Origin: JACVRX01 sp035697245
GTDB taxonomy: Bacteria > Actinomycetota > Actinomycetes > Jiangellales > Jiangellaceae
Length of the DNA: 52,944 bases
Direction: 5' to 3'
Assembly: GCA_035697245.1 (NCBI GenBank)
Contig: DASSDH010000171.1
Location: 1-52,944, forward strand
The notes below the pieces were generated by a model that did not search any database, was not told where the DNA came from, and worked only from the letters and a program-made list of their open reading frames with translations. The position numbers and the translations under genes were made by a program. Positions 9,043-17,775 of this stretch are shown here, piece after piece; position 1 is the stretch's first letter, and every line of letters starts with the position of its first letter.

Positions 9043-10484
9043 TGACGACGGGTGCCACTGGTCTTGATCTTGCGCGGCTTCAGCGGGGTTTCCAAGGGGA
9101 CCTCATCGGGGCCTCGGATCCGGGCTTCGACTCGGTGCGGCGGGTGTGGAACGCCATGATCGATCGACGGCCAGCGCTGATCGCACGGTGCACGACGGTT
9201 GGCGATGTCGCGGCCGCAATCCGGTTCGCCCGGGAAACCGATCTCGAGATCGGAGTCCGGTGCGGCGGCCATAGCGTCACCGGCCAAGCAGTGCCTGACG
9301 CAGGGTTGATGATCGACCTGACCCCGATGAACGCCGTGTGGGTCGACCCGGACCGACGGCGGGCCGTCGTCCAGGGTGGCGCGCTGCTGGGCAACCTCGA
9401 CCGTGCCGCGCAGGAGCACGGGCTCGCGACGCCGACCGGCAATGTGTCACATACCGGCGTCGGTGGCCTTACCCTCGGCGGCGGGATGGGATGGCTGGCC
9501 CGGCAGTTCGGCCTGACGTGCGACAACGTCAGATCCTTCCGCATGGTGACTGCCGACGGGGACGTCTTGCGGGTTGACGACAAAGAGAATCCGGACCTGT
9601 TCTGGGGGCTCAAAGGTGGTGGGGGCAACTTCGGGGTTGTCACCGAGTTCGAGTTCCAGCTCCATCCGGTCGATACACAGGCGCTGTCGGTCGACGTCTT
9701 CTACGACCCCGATGACGCATCACCGGCCGTGCGCGGCTGGCGGGACCTGATCCCCGCGGTTCCCCGTCAAGCGACCTTGACGGCCTGGGTCGGCACGACT
9801 GGCGAGTGGACCGATCTGCCACCCAAGCTGCGCAATCGCCCGCTCGTCAGCGTCGGCTTCGTCTGGGTCGGTGACCTGGACAACGGCCGGCGGCTGCTCC
9901 CGCTGATCGAGGACCTCGGCGCTCCAGTTTGCCAGCGGGTCGAAGAGCTGACCTACCTCGAGTTGCAGACCCTCTCCGACGACCAAGGCGCGGCGCCATC
10001 GTTGCGTCGATATTGGAAGGGTCACTACCTCCGCGGGCTGACGGACGATGCGATCGAGGCGTTCCTGTCGCGTGGGGCCGACGGGCACACATCGGCAGAT
10101 CACCAGCTGCTGCCATATGCCGGGCTCCAGACGTACGGCGGAGAGATCGGCGATTTTGACGACTCGTGGTCGGCATTCAGTCACCGCGACGCGGCGGTCG
10201 AGTTCGTGACCGCATCGCGCTGGACGGATCCACACGAGGATGAGGCTCGGACCGAGGCGGCGCGCCGGTACGCCGCTGCGGTCGAGCCGTACGCCAGCGG
10301 CGTCTACGTCAACGCCCTCTCCGACGACGGCCAGGGCGGTGTTCGGCGCGCGTACTCCGCGCCGACGCTGGCCCGCCTCACCGCGCTGAAGGATCAGTAC
10401 GACCCCGGCAACGTCTTTCATCGGAACCACAACATCCAGCCGAGCACCATGCCGAATCCCCCGGACAGAAGTGGGGGTCGATGA
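9042..10484 (+). CDS. Berberine-bridge-type FAD-linked oxidase in the hut operon
   Basis: A 480-residue flavoprotein of the PCMH/BBE family. The FAD domain (residues about 45-215) contains RCGGHS with His77, the usual 8-alpha covalent FAD attachment site, and GVGGLTLGGGMGWLARQFGL. By eye, the position that carries the second (cysteinyl) FAD link in bicovalent members is Val135, so single attachment is expected. The C-terminal BBE domain ends with YDPGNVFHRNHNI. It starts one base inside the hutU stop and ends overlapping the next gene by four bases, so it is co-translated with histidine degradation genes although the standard pathway needs no oxidase here. Substrate unknown. Confidence 0.9.
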   Translation: MTTGATGLDLARLQRGFQGDLIGASDPGFDSVRRVWNAMIDRRPALIARCTTVGDVAAAIRFARETDLEIGVRCGGHSVTGQAVPDAGLMIDLTPMNAVWVDPDRRRAVVQGGALLGNLDRAAQEHGLATPTGNVSHTGVGGLTLGGGMGWLARQFGLTCDNVRSFRMVTADGDVLRVDDKENPDLFWGLKGGGGNFGVVTEFEFQLHPVDTQALSVDVFYDPDDASPAVRGWRDLIPAVPRQATLTAWVGTTGEWTDLPPKLRNRPLVSVGFVWVGDLDNGRRLLPLIEDLGAPVCQRVEELTYLELQTLSDDQGAAPSLRRYWKGHYLRGLTDDAIEAFLSRGADGHTSADHQLLPYAGLQTYGGEIGDFDDSWSAFSHRDAAVEFVTASRWTDPHEDEARTEAARRYAAAVEPYASGVYVNALSDDGQGGVRRAYSAPTLARLTALKDQYDPGNVFHRNHNIQPSTMPNPPDRSGGR

Positions 10485-11791
10485 GCTTCGACGGGCTGTG
10501 GGACGCCCTGCTGCCCATCGGCCGGGAAGCGTCGACCGGCGGATACCGGCGGTTCGCATGGACGGCGGCCGACCTCGCGTGCCGGGAGTGGTTCATTGGA
10601 GCGGCCGGAGAGCGAGGGCTGGCGGTCGAGACCGATCGGAACGGCAACCTCTGGGCCTGGTCGGGTGACCCGGCCGTCGGTGAAGCCCTGGTGTTCGGGT
10701 CGCATCTGGATTCGGTTCCCGACGGGGGCGCCTTCGACGGTCCCCTCGGTGTGGTCTCGGCGTTCGCCGCACTCGACGTGGTTCGGGGACGGGAGGGAAC
10801 GCTCGGGCGGCCGGTGGCGGTCGTCGCGTTCGCGGACGAGGAGGGCGCCCGGTTCGGCGTCGCGTGCGCCGGGTCGAGGTTGCTTACCGGAGCGTTGACC
10901 GCGGACCGAGCGCTGACACTCCGTGACGCGGACGGTACGACGATGGCGGACGCGATGCGTGCGGCTGGGCACGACTCGGCCGGCGTCGGTGCTGAACCGG
11001 GGCGCGTTGCCCGCATCAGCTGCTTCGTCGAGTTGCACATCGAGCAGGGCAGGGCGAGACCCGAGTCTGTCGGGGCCGCAGCGCCGACAACGGATGACCC
11101 GCATGGGCTGGTCGACCTCGACGCTGCCGTTGGTGTGGCCAGCAGCATCTGGCCGCATGGCCGCTGGCGGCTCGATTTCTCCGGGCGCGCGGATCACGCC
11201 GGTACCACGCGACTGGAGGACCGCGACGACCCGATGCTCAGCTATGCCGCCGCGGTGCTCGCCGCCCGGTCCGCCGCCGATACGCACGGCGCGTTGGCAA
11301 CTTTCGGCAAGGTGCGGGTGGAACCGAACGGCGTCAATGCGATCCCGTCACGGGTGACGGCCTGGCTCGACGCCCGCGGCGCCGACGAGGGTCGCGTGCG
11401 CGCACTCGTCGCCGAGCTGTCAGGCGGGACCAATGCGCAGCCAGGACCAACGGATTTCGCCGGCCTGGCTGGTCCCAACAGTCTGGAACTGCAGATCACT
11501 GAAGAATCCTGGACCCCAAGCACGGCGTTCGACGTCGGCCTGCGCGATGAGCTCGCGGCGCTGCTGGGCGACGCGCCGGTTCTGCCCACGGGCGCCGGCC
11601 ACGACGCCGGCATCCTCGCGGCGGCCGGAGTGCCGTCGGCCATGCTGTTCGTGCGGAACCCGACCGGAACGTCGCATTCCCCTGCCGAGCATGCCGACCG
11701 CGACGACTGCCTCGCCGGGGTCGAGGCTCTTGCTCGGGTCATCGAAGTCTTCGCCGCCGAGAAACCCACCGGTCCTTCCAAGCCGCGTTGA
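10481..11791 (+). CDS. M20-family amidohydrolase (allantoate/N-carbamoyl-amidase-like), probable hutG substitute
   Basis: A 436-residue dinuclear-metal hydrolase of the M20 family, closest by motif to allantoate amidohydrolases and N-carbamoyl-L-amino acid hydrolases. Candidate metal ligands are His75 (GSHLDSVPDGG), Asp86 (FDGPLG), Glu120/121 (FADEEGARFG), His186 (ELHIEQG) and the C-terminal GAGHDAG...SHSPAEH. The ATG overlaps the stop of the FAD oxidase (ATGA). The neighbours are hutU and hutF and no allantoin genes are present. HutF yields N-formyl-L-glutamate, and no hutG deformylase is found here, so the simplest inference is deformylation to glutamate plus formate. N-carbamoyl-glutamate is an alternative substrate. 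The family call is firm, the substrate is inferred. Confidence 0.85.
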   Translation: MSFDGLWDALLPIGREASTGGYRRFAWTAADLACREWFIGAAGERGLAVETDRNGNLWAWSGDPAVGEALVFGSHLDSVPDGGAFDGPLGVVSAFAALDVVRGREGTLGRPVAVVAFADEEGARFGVACAGSRLLTGALTADRALTLRDADGTTMADAMRAAGHDSAGVGAEPGRVARISCFVELHIEQGRARPESVGAAAPTTDDPHGLVDLDAAVGVASSIWPHGRWRLDFSGRADHAGTTRLEDRDDPMLSYAAAVLAARSAADTHGALATFGKVRVEPNGVNAIPSRVTAWLDARGADEGRVRALVAELSGGTNAQPGPTDFAGLAGPNSLELQITEESWTPSTAFDVGLRDELAALLGDAPVLPTGAGHDAGILAAAGVPSAMLFVRNPTGTSHSPAEHADRDDCLAGVEALARVIEVFAAEKPTGPSKPR

Positions 11792-11865
11792 TCTTGCCGA
11801 ATGGCTGTTCTGAGCCGGAAACACGCAGCCGCTTCGCCATGATCAACGGGGATGAGGGAAGCAGA

Positions 11866-13206
11866 ATGGGCGGCGTGAGCGCGTTCTGGTGCGAGCGGGC
11901 GTGGCTCCCGGAGGGCGTTAAGGAACGGGTCCGAGTCTCGGCGGACCGGCGTGGGCTGGTGACTGCTGTCGCCGTCGGCCAAGATGCCCAGCCCGACGAT
12001 GAGCGACTTCACGGCATCGTCCTGCCTGGCTTCGCCAACGCGCATTCCCATGCGTTTCATCGTGCGCTGCGTGGCCGAACGCACGGCGACGGCGGGACGT
12101 TCTGGACCTGGCGTAAGCGGATGTACACGGTCGCCGCCCGCCTCGATCCCGACTCGTACCGTCGGCTGGCCACCGCGGTATACGCCGAGATGGCACTGAC
12201 CGGAGTGACCTGCGTCGGTGAGTTCCACTACGTCCACCACGCGCCGGACGGAAGCGCCTACGACGAACCCAACGCGATGGGAGAGGCGCTGCGTCTGGCT
12301 GCACGGGCGGCGGGTATCCGGCTCACTCTCCTGGACACCTGCTATCTGGCCGGCGGGATCGGCACGCCGCTCGACGACTGTCAACGTCGGTTCGGCGACG
12401 CCGACGCGGACAGGTGGGCGGAGCGCGTCGGGGCTCTCACACCCGATGCGACGACCCGGATCGGCGCGGCGATCCACTCGGTGCGCGCCGTACCGGCCGA
12501 CCAGGTGCCGATAATCGTCGCTGCGGCGGCGGACCGTCCCCTGCATGTGCACCTCTCGGAGCAGACGGCGGAGAACGAGCAGTGCCTCCAGGCGTACGGC
12601 ATGACGCCGACCGAGCTGCTCGGCGACCGAGGCGCGCTCGGCCCGACGACCACCGCTGTCCACGCAACGCATCTGACGCCTGGCGACGTCGCGGTGCTCG
12701 GACGGACCCGCACGACTGCGTGTTTCTGCCCGACGACCGAGCGTGATCTGGCCGACGGAATCGGGCCCGCCCGAGCGCTCCGTGACGCCGGCTCCCCGCT
12801 GTGCCTTGGTTCGGACCAGCATGCCGTCATCGACCTGATCGAGGAGGCCCGAGCGCTGGAGATGCACGAGCGGCTGATCAGCGGCGAGCGCAGGCGGTTC
12901 ACGCCGGCCGAGCTGGTCGACGCGTTGACAACCGTCGGGCACGCCTGTCTCGGCTGGCAGGAGGCCGGCCGGATCGCCGTCAGGTCGACGTGCGACCTGG
13001 TGGCGATCAAGCTGGACACGCCGCGGACGGCCGGCACCGATCCGGGTCAGGTCGTGTTCGCTGCGACGGCGGCAGACGTCGGCTCGGTCGTCGTCGCGGG
13101 CCGGTCGGTCGTCAGGGGTGGCCGGCACATCCTCGGTGACGTCGGTGCCATGCTCACCGATGCGATCGCCGGTCTGGAAACCTCAGACCGAGAGCTCGGC
13201 GGCTAG
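11866..13206 (+). CDS. hutF: Formimidoylglutamate deiminase
   Basis: Hydrolyses N-formimidoyl-L-glutamate to N-formyl-L-glutamate plus ammonia, the five-step branch of histidine degradation. The protein is 446 residues, matching the HutF branch of the amidohydrolase superfamily. Metal ligands are His60 and His62 (GFANAHSHAFHRALRG). Further family stretches are FWTWRKRMYTVA, GVTCVGEFHYVHH, HLSEQTAENEQC, HATHLTP, CPTTERDLADGI and LGSDQHAVIDLIEE. The reading frame opens at 11788, but the ATG at 11866 has GAGGGA at the right distance and gives the family N-terminus. Its stop overlaps the end of the opposite-strand MMPL gene. Confidence 0.94.
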   Translation: MGGVSAFWCERAWLPEGVKERVRVSADRRGLVTAVAVGQDAQPDDERLHGIVLPGFANAHSHAFHRALRGRTHGDGGTFWTWRKRMYTVAARLDPDSYRRLATAVYAEMALTGVTCVGEFHYVHHAPDGSAYDEPNAMGEALRLAARAAGIRLTLLDTCYLAGGIGTPLDDCQRRFGDADADRWAERVGALTPDATTRIGAAIHSVRAVPADQVPIIVAAAADRPLHVHLSEQTAENEQCLQAYGMTPTELLGDRGALGPTTTAVHATHLTPGDVAVLGRTRTTACFCPTTERDLADGIGPARALRDAGSPLCLGSDQHAVIDLIEEARALEMHERLISGERRRFTPAELVDALTTVGHACLGWQEAGRIAVRSTCDLVAIKLDTPRTAGTDPGQVVFAATAADVGSVVVAGRSVVRGGRHILGDVGAMLTDAIAGLETSDRELGG

Positions 13207-15455
13207 CTCGAGGCACGGTCCGGCGCGGGCAGCCGGCGCAGCGGCCACGGGAGCCACCAGTTGCGCTCGCCGAGCAGGCTCATCGCGGCCGGGAGCAGTA
13301 CCGCCCGGACGATGGTCGCGTCGATCAGGATCGCCGTGGCAAGGCCCACGCCCATCTGCTTGAACTCAAGCGGCGACAGCGTCGCGAAGATCGAGAAGAC
13401 CCCGACCATGACCAGGGCGGCGCTGGTCACCACACCGGCAGACGAGGTGATGCCATGGGCGATCGCCTGCCGCGTCGACATCCCCAGTCGTCGGCCTTCA
13501 TTGATCCGGCTGACGACGAACACGTGGTAGTCCATCGACAGCCCGAACAGAATGACGAACAGGAACAGCGGCAGCCAGGTCACGACGGCGCCGTTGGAGC
13601 TGAAATCGAGCAGTCCCTCGGCCCAGCTGTTCTGGAACACAAGGACCAGCAACCCATACGCCGCGCCGACCGACAGCAGGTTCAGTGCCGCAGCGGTGAG
13701 CGCGATCGTCAGAGACCGGAACGAGATCACGAGCACGATCACCGTGAGCAAGAGAACGAACCCGATCACCACCGGCAGTCGGTCCCAGATCGCATCGCGG
13801 AAGTCGGCGTCCCAGGCAAACTCGCCGGTCACTCCGGCTTGCACGCCCGGAACGGCGCCCAGTGTCGCGGGCACGATCTCCCGCACGGCGTCCAATGAAC
13901 CCTCGCCCTGTGGGTCCTCGACGTCGGTCGACACCGGAACGCTGAGTCGGGCGACGTCGCCTCCCACGGCGTACTCGACGGCAGGGGCTGCGCCCTCGGT
14001 CGCGAAGTACGGATCAGCATCGGTTCGATCGGCCAGTTGCGCGACGGCGTCGTCGATCGCGGCACGGTCGAGTGGGCTCCCGTCCTCGGACCAGACGGCC
14101 ACGGTGTGGCTGCTGCCTTCCGCCGGGTATGCGTCGCTGATCCGCTGGTAGGTCTGGACCTCGGGAATCGAGGTGGGCATGTCGTCCATCCCTGGGTTGG
14201 AGAGCGTCATGCCCAGCGCTGGCGCGGCCAGCGCCCCCAGCGAGAGGACGCCCAGGGTCAAGGCGACACCAGGCCGACGCAGGACGGGACGCAACACTGC
14301 GGGCCAAAGCCGCGATCCGCCGGCACGCCGCTGCAGGCGCCAGACCAGCGGAACGCGCGGCCGGTCGACCCAACGGCCCAGGATCGACAGCAGTGCCGGC
14401 AACACAGTCACCGAGCCGAGCACGGCAACCGCCACCACGAGGATCGTGCCCATGGCGAAGGCCGAGAAGATCGAGAAGCCGGAGAGGAACATGCCCGCCA
14501 TGGCAACCATGACCGTGAGTCCCGAGACGACCACGGCCCGTCCTGATGTCGCGGCGGTCACGGCGATCGCGTGGTCGACCGAGTCGCCCTTGGCTCGCTC
14601 CTCGCGGTCGCGTCGGATATAGAACAGGGAGTAGTCGACGCCGACGGCCATGCCGACGAGCAGAACGACAGAGCTGAGCAGGTCAGTGGTCGGCACGAGG
14701 TAGGACGCGAATGCCGACAGTCCCACTGCGGCCGCGACCGACGACAGCGCGAGCAGGATCGGGACACCGGCGGCAATAAGAGCGCCGAACACGACCAGCA
14801 GGATGATCAGTGTGACCGGGACGGAGATGAACTCCGCCTTGGCGAAGTCGTCGTCGTACACCTGATCAAGAGCTGCGCCGATCGTCGAATCCCCGACCTG
14901 CTCGATCCGCAGCTCGGGATGCGCGGCCGCGACCTCGCCGACAACTTCCTTGACATCCAGCGCCGCGTCGTCGACAGCAGCTGCGCGCTGGTCGTCGTTG
15001 CCGGAGCCCCCGTCCAGGGCCACCTGTATCAGCAGCGACGTTCCGTCGGCCGAGGGGACGGACTCCCCGACGTCAGCGACACCAGGGAGACCGTCGAGTT
15101 CATCTCCGAGCTCCGCGACAGCCTGTCCCGATGCCGTCATGTCGATTGCGCCGCCTGTCGCGTTCTGCACCAGGACGGACTCGGTCGGCACCTCACCGAA
15201 GTCGGCGTCGAGCAGGGCGAGGTCTGCACCGGCCGAGGCGCCAACGGTTTCGTCGGCCTCATCGGCTTCCTGTGCTGTGATCGAACCACCGCCGACGACG
15301 GCTGCCGCCACGAAGGCGATCCAGAGAATGAGGGCGGTCCACCGATGGCGGGCACTCCAGGTCGCGATCGCGACGATCGGGCCACGCGGCGGGGAAGCCG
15401 GCAAGGTGTGCGTCGACTCCGGCCGAGTCGCAACGTCGGTTGGTGCGGCGGTCAT
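13203..15455 (-). CDS. MMPL/RND-family membrane transporter
   Basis: A 750-residue polytopic membrane protein with the duplicated MMPL layout: one N-terminal helix, an extracytoplasmic loop of about 130 residues, a bundle of helices, a second transmembrane hinge near the middle (GVALTLGVLSLGALAAPALG), a second loop and a C-terminal bundle. Family motifs include GMAVGVDYSLFYIRRDREE and GLSMDYHVFVVSRINEGR. Substrates of this family are lipids or hydrophobic drugs; none can be assigned. The ATG at 15455 follows GGGAGATCCC. It lies on the opposite strand between hutF and hutI, splitting the histidine cluster, and shares the 211-base upstream region with hutI. Confidence 0.92.
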   Translation of the reverse strand: MTAAPTDVATRPESTHTLPASPPRGPIVAIATWSARHRWTALILWIAFVAAAVVGGGSITAQEADEADETVGASAGADLALLDADFGEVPTESVLVQNATGGAIDMTASGQAVAELGDELDGLPGVADVGESVPSADGTSLLIQVALDGGSGNDDQRAAAVDDAALDVKEVVGEVAAAHPELRIEQVGDSTIGAALDQVYDDDFAKAEFISVPVTLIILLVVFGALIAAGVPILLALSSVAAAVGLSAFASYLVPTTDLLSSVVLLVGMAVGVDYSLFYIRRDREERAKGDSVDHAIAVTAATSGRAVVVSGLTVMVAMAGMFLSGFSIFSAFAMGTILVVAVAVLGSVTVLPALLSILGRWVDRPRVPLVWRLQRRAGGSRLWPAVLRPVLRRPGVALTLGVLSLGALAAPALGMTLSNPGMDDMPTSIPEVQTYQRISDAYPAEGSSHTVAVWSEDGSPLDRAAIDDAVAQLADRTDADPYFATEGAAPAVEYAVGGDVARLSVPVSTDVEDPQGEGSLDAVREIVPATLGAVPGVQAGVTGEFAWDADFRDAIWDRLPVVIGFVLLLTVIVLVISFRSLTIALTAAALNLLSVGAAYGLLVLVFQNSWAEGLLDFSSNGAVVTWLPLFLFVILFGLSMDYHVFVVSRINEGRRLGMSTRQAIAHGITSSAGVVTSAALVMVGVFSIFATLSPLEFKQMGVGLATAILIDATIVRAVLLPAAMSLLGERNWWLPWPLRRLPAPDRASS

Positions 15456-15654
15456 GGGATCTCCCTGGGCCAGGCTCGGGCAGTGGTCTGGCCACAGCGT
15501 CGTCGCCATGCGCCGCGAGCACAGTCGGGAATGATCCGGAAATCTGGGTCAGGGTCGCCCTCGCAGCCCCCAGGGGTTCGGTCGGGGTACACGTCGGGAC
15601 AGTGCCACCGAGCTGCTGTCCGGGTTTGCGGTTCACCATCATTTCCGTAACCCC

Positions 15655-15660
15655 TACGTT
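15655..15660 (+). promoter_or_regulatory. -10 box of leaderless hutI
   Basis: TACGTT lies six bases before the GTG at 15667. The hutI/MMPL divergent region otherwise shows no convincing operator. Confidence 0.5.
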
Positions 15661-15666
15661 TGCTTC

Positions 15667-16866
15667 GTGCCGACGACCTTGCTGGACAGGATCGGGCTGC
15701 TCGTCACCGGTTCGCCCGAGTACGGTGCCGGCTCGCCGCTCGGGGAGATCGCTGATGCCGCGCTGGTCATAGGCGCGGATGGACTGGTCGCATGGGTCGG
15801 GCCGAGCACACAAGCGCCGAGCACCGATGCGAAAGTCGACGCCGGAGGCCGATGCGTGCTGCCGGGCTTCGTCGACAGCCACTCCCATCTGGTATTCGCA
15901 GGCGACCGGGCCGCTGAGTTCGATGCTCGGATGGCCGGGCGCCCGTACGAGGCGGGCGGTATCCGGACGACGGTCGCCGCCACTCGCGCCGCCTCGGATG
16001 AGGAGCTCGCCGCCAACCTGGCTCGACTCGTCGCCGAGATGCGCCGGCAGGGAACAACGACGATCGAGATCAAGAGCGGGTACGGGCTGACAGTTCGGGA
16101 TGAGGCCCGCGCACTGGCACTTGCCCGGCAGTGGACGGACGAGACGACCTACCTGGGAGCACACGTTGTGCCAGCGGAGTATGCCGACGATCCGGCGGCG
16201 TACGTCGAGCTCGTGACCGGCGAGATGCTCGGAGCCTGCGCGGAGCACGCTCGTTGGGTGGATGTGTTCTGCGAGCGCGGCGCATTCGACGTCGATGCGT
16301 CGCGCGCCATCTTGACTGCGGGCATACGTCATGGCCTTGAGGCCCGAATTCACGCCAACCAGCTCGGGCCGGGTCCGGGCGTTCAGCTTGCCTGCGAGCT
16401 CGGCGCCGCCAGCGCCGATCACTGCACCTACCTGACCGAGGCCGACATCGACGCCCTGTCGTCGTCGGGAACGGTCGCGACGCTGTTGCCAGGCGTCGAG
16501 TTCTCGACCCGCTCGCCATACCCCGACGCGCGCAGACTGCTCGATTCCGGTGTCACCGTCGCCATCGCCACCGACTGCAATCCCGGCTCGTGCTTCACCT
16601 CGTCGATGCCATTCTGCATTGCTCTGGCGGTCCGCGAGATGCGGATGACACCTGCCGAGGCCGTGTGGTCAGCAACCGTCGGTGGTGCGACCGCGCTGCG
16701 CCGAACCAACGTCGGGCGGCTGGTCCCCGGCGCGCGAGCGGACCTTGTCGTCATGGACGCGCCGTCGTACGTCCACCTGGCTTACCGCCCCGGTGTGCAC
16801 CTGGTCACCGACGTCTGGACCGCCGGTCGGCCCGGCATCGCCAGTATGTTCCGGGATCCTGCCTAG
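15667..16866 (+). CDS. hutI: Imidazolonepropionase
   Basis: Third step of histidine degradation: 4-imidazolone-5-propionate plus water to N-formimidoyl-L-glutamate. 399 residues, typical. Metal ligands His72 and His74 are in GFVDSHSHLVFAGDR; other signatures are the active-site region EIKSGYGLTVRDEARAL, LGAHVVPAEYADDP, HANQLGPGPGVQLACELGA, SADHCTYL and ATDCNPGSC. The GTG start directly follows a -10 box. It is separated from the hutH-hutU-hutF operon by the opposite-strand MMPL gene, so it has its own promoter. Confidence 0.96.
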   Translation: MPTTLLDRIGLLVTGSPEYGAGSPLGEIADAALVIGADGLVAWVGPSTQAPSTDAKVDAGGRCVLPGFVDSHSHLVFAGDRAAEFDARMAGRPYEAGGIRTTVAATRAASDEELAANLARLVAEMRRQGTTTIEIKSGYGLTVRDEARALALARQWTDETTYLGAHVVPAEYADDPAAYVELVTGEMLGACAEHARWVDVFCERGAFDVDASRAILTAGIRHGLEARIHANQLGPGPGVQLACELGAASADHCTYLTEADIDALSSSGTVATLLPGVEFSTRSPYPDARRLLDSGVTVAIATDCNPGSCFTSSMPFCIALAVREMRMTPAEAVWSATVGGATALRRTNVGRLVPGARADLVVMDAPSYVHLAYRPGVHLVTDVWTAGRPGIASMFRDPA

Positions 16867-16869
16867 GCT
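16864..16869 (+). promoter_or_regulatory. Possible -10 box of folD
   Basis: TAGGCT ends six bases before the folD ATG, consistent with leaderless transcription. Its first three bases are also the hutI stop codon, so chance is possible and co-transcription with hutI is equally plausible. Confidence 0.35.
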
Positions 16870-16875
16870 GCGGGG

Positions 16876-17736
16876 ATGACCGCACAGCTCCTCGAAGGCG
16901 CTCCGGTCGCGGAAGCGGTGCTCGAACAGGTTCGCAAGCGGGTCGCTGCCCTGCGGCGGAACGGTGCAGGCGTCGGGCTGGGAACGATCCTCGTTGGTGA
17001 CGATCCCGCGTCCGCGGGGTACGTGCGTAAGAAGCACGACACGTGTGCGCGGGTCGGGATCGAGTCCTTCGACGTCCAGATCCCACTGTCGGCAGGCCAG
17101 GGCGACCTGCTCGCGGCTGTCGATTGGTTCAACGAGGACAATCGGGTAAGCGGGTATCTGATCCAGCATCCTGTTCCCGAAAGCTTCGACTTCAACGCCG
17201 CGCTTCTTGCCATGGACCCGGCGAAGGATGCGGACGGGCTCCACCCGGTGAATCTGGGCAAGCTGGTGTTGCAGGAGCCGGGGCCGGTTCCGGCGACTCC
17301 GGCCGGGATCCAGGCGATCTTCCAGCACTACGGGCTGGAGATCGCCGGCAGGGAGGTGGTGATTGTCGGGCGTGGGCCAACCCTCGGCCGGCCGCTGAGC
17401 CTCTTGCTCACGCTGAAGGCACCCGGCGCGAATGCGGCTGTGACCGTGGTGCACTCGGCCGTTCCCGACATCGAGCGCTACACGAGGCGGGCCGACATCG
17501 TCATCTCGGCAGTGGGCAGCCCGGGCATCGTCCAGCCGCACATGCTCAAACCCGGCGCGATCGCGGTGAGTGGCGGGATCACGTGGGATGGCCGCAAGCT
17601 CCTGCCCGATGTCGCCGAAGAGTGCGCGGAGGTCGCGGGCTGGATCACACCGCGTCTCGGTGGCGTCGGAGTGACGACCGTCGCCATGTTGTTGCGTAAT
17701 ACCGTCGCGCTGGCGGAAGAGCGGGCGAGCCGCTGA
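16876..17736 (+). CDS. folD: Bifunctional methylenetetrahydrofolate dehydrogenase / methenyltetrahydrofolate cyclohydrolase
   Basis: Interconverts 5,10-methylene-, methenyl- and 10-formyl-tetrahydrofolate with NADP. 286 residues, family length. Seen are YVRKKHDTCARVGI (catalytic Tyr and Lys), DADGLHPVNLGKL, and the Rossmann motif VGRGPTLGRPLSLLLT, whose GRG is the actinobacterial form. Two deviations stand out: the usual P-C-T-P is P-A-T-P, and the usual VQLPLP is IQHPVP. Nine bases follow hutI. In the HutF route formate is released, so a folate one-carbon enzyme as neighbour is reasonable, but folD is needed everywhere. Confidence 0.93.
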   Translation: MTAQLLEGAPVAEAVLEQVRKRVAALRRNGAGVGLGTILVGDDPASAGYVRKKHDTCARVGIESFDVQIPLSAGQGDLLAAVDWFNEDNRVSGYLIQHPVPESFDFNAALLAMDPAKDADGLHPVNLGKLVLQEPGPVPATPAGIQAIFQHYGLEIAGREVVIVGRGPTLGRPLSLLLTLKAPGANAAVTVVHSAVPDIERYTRRADIVISAVGSPGIVQPHMLKPGAIAVSGGITWDGRKLLPDVAEECAEVAGWITPRLGGVGVTTVAMLLRNTVALAEERASR

Positions 17737-17775
17737 CCGAAACCCTCTGCGAATCGGTCTGGCCATCGCCACTCT

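Noticed and set aside
11242..13128. 628-codon open frame antisense to the M20 enzyme and hutF
   Set aside because: Spans two real genes and the gap between them with no recognisable domain.
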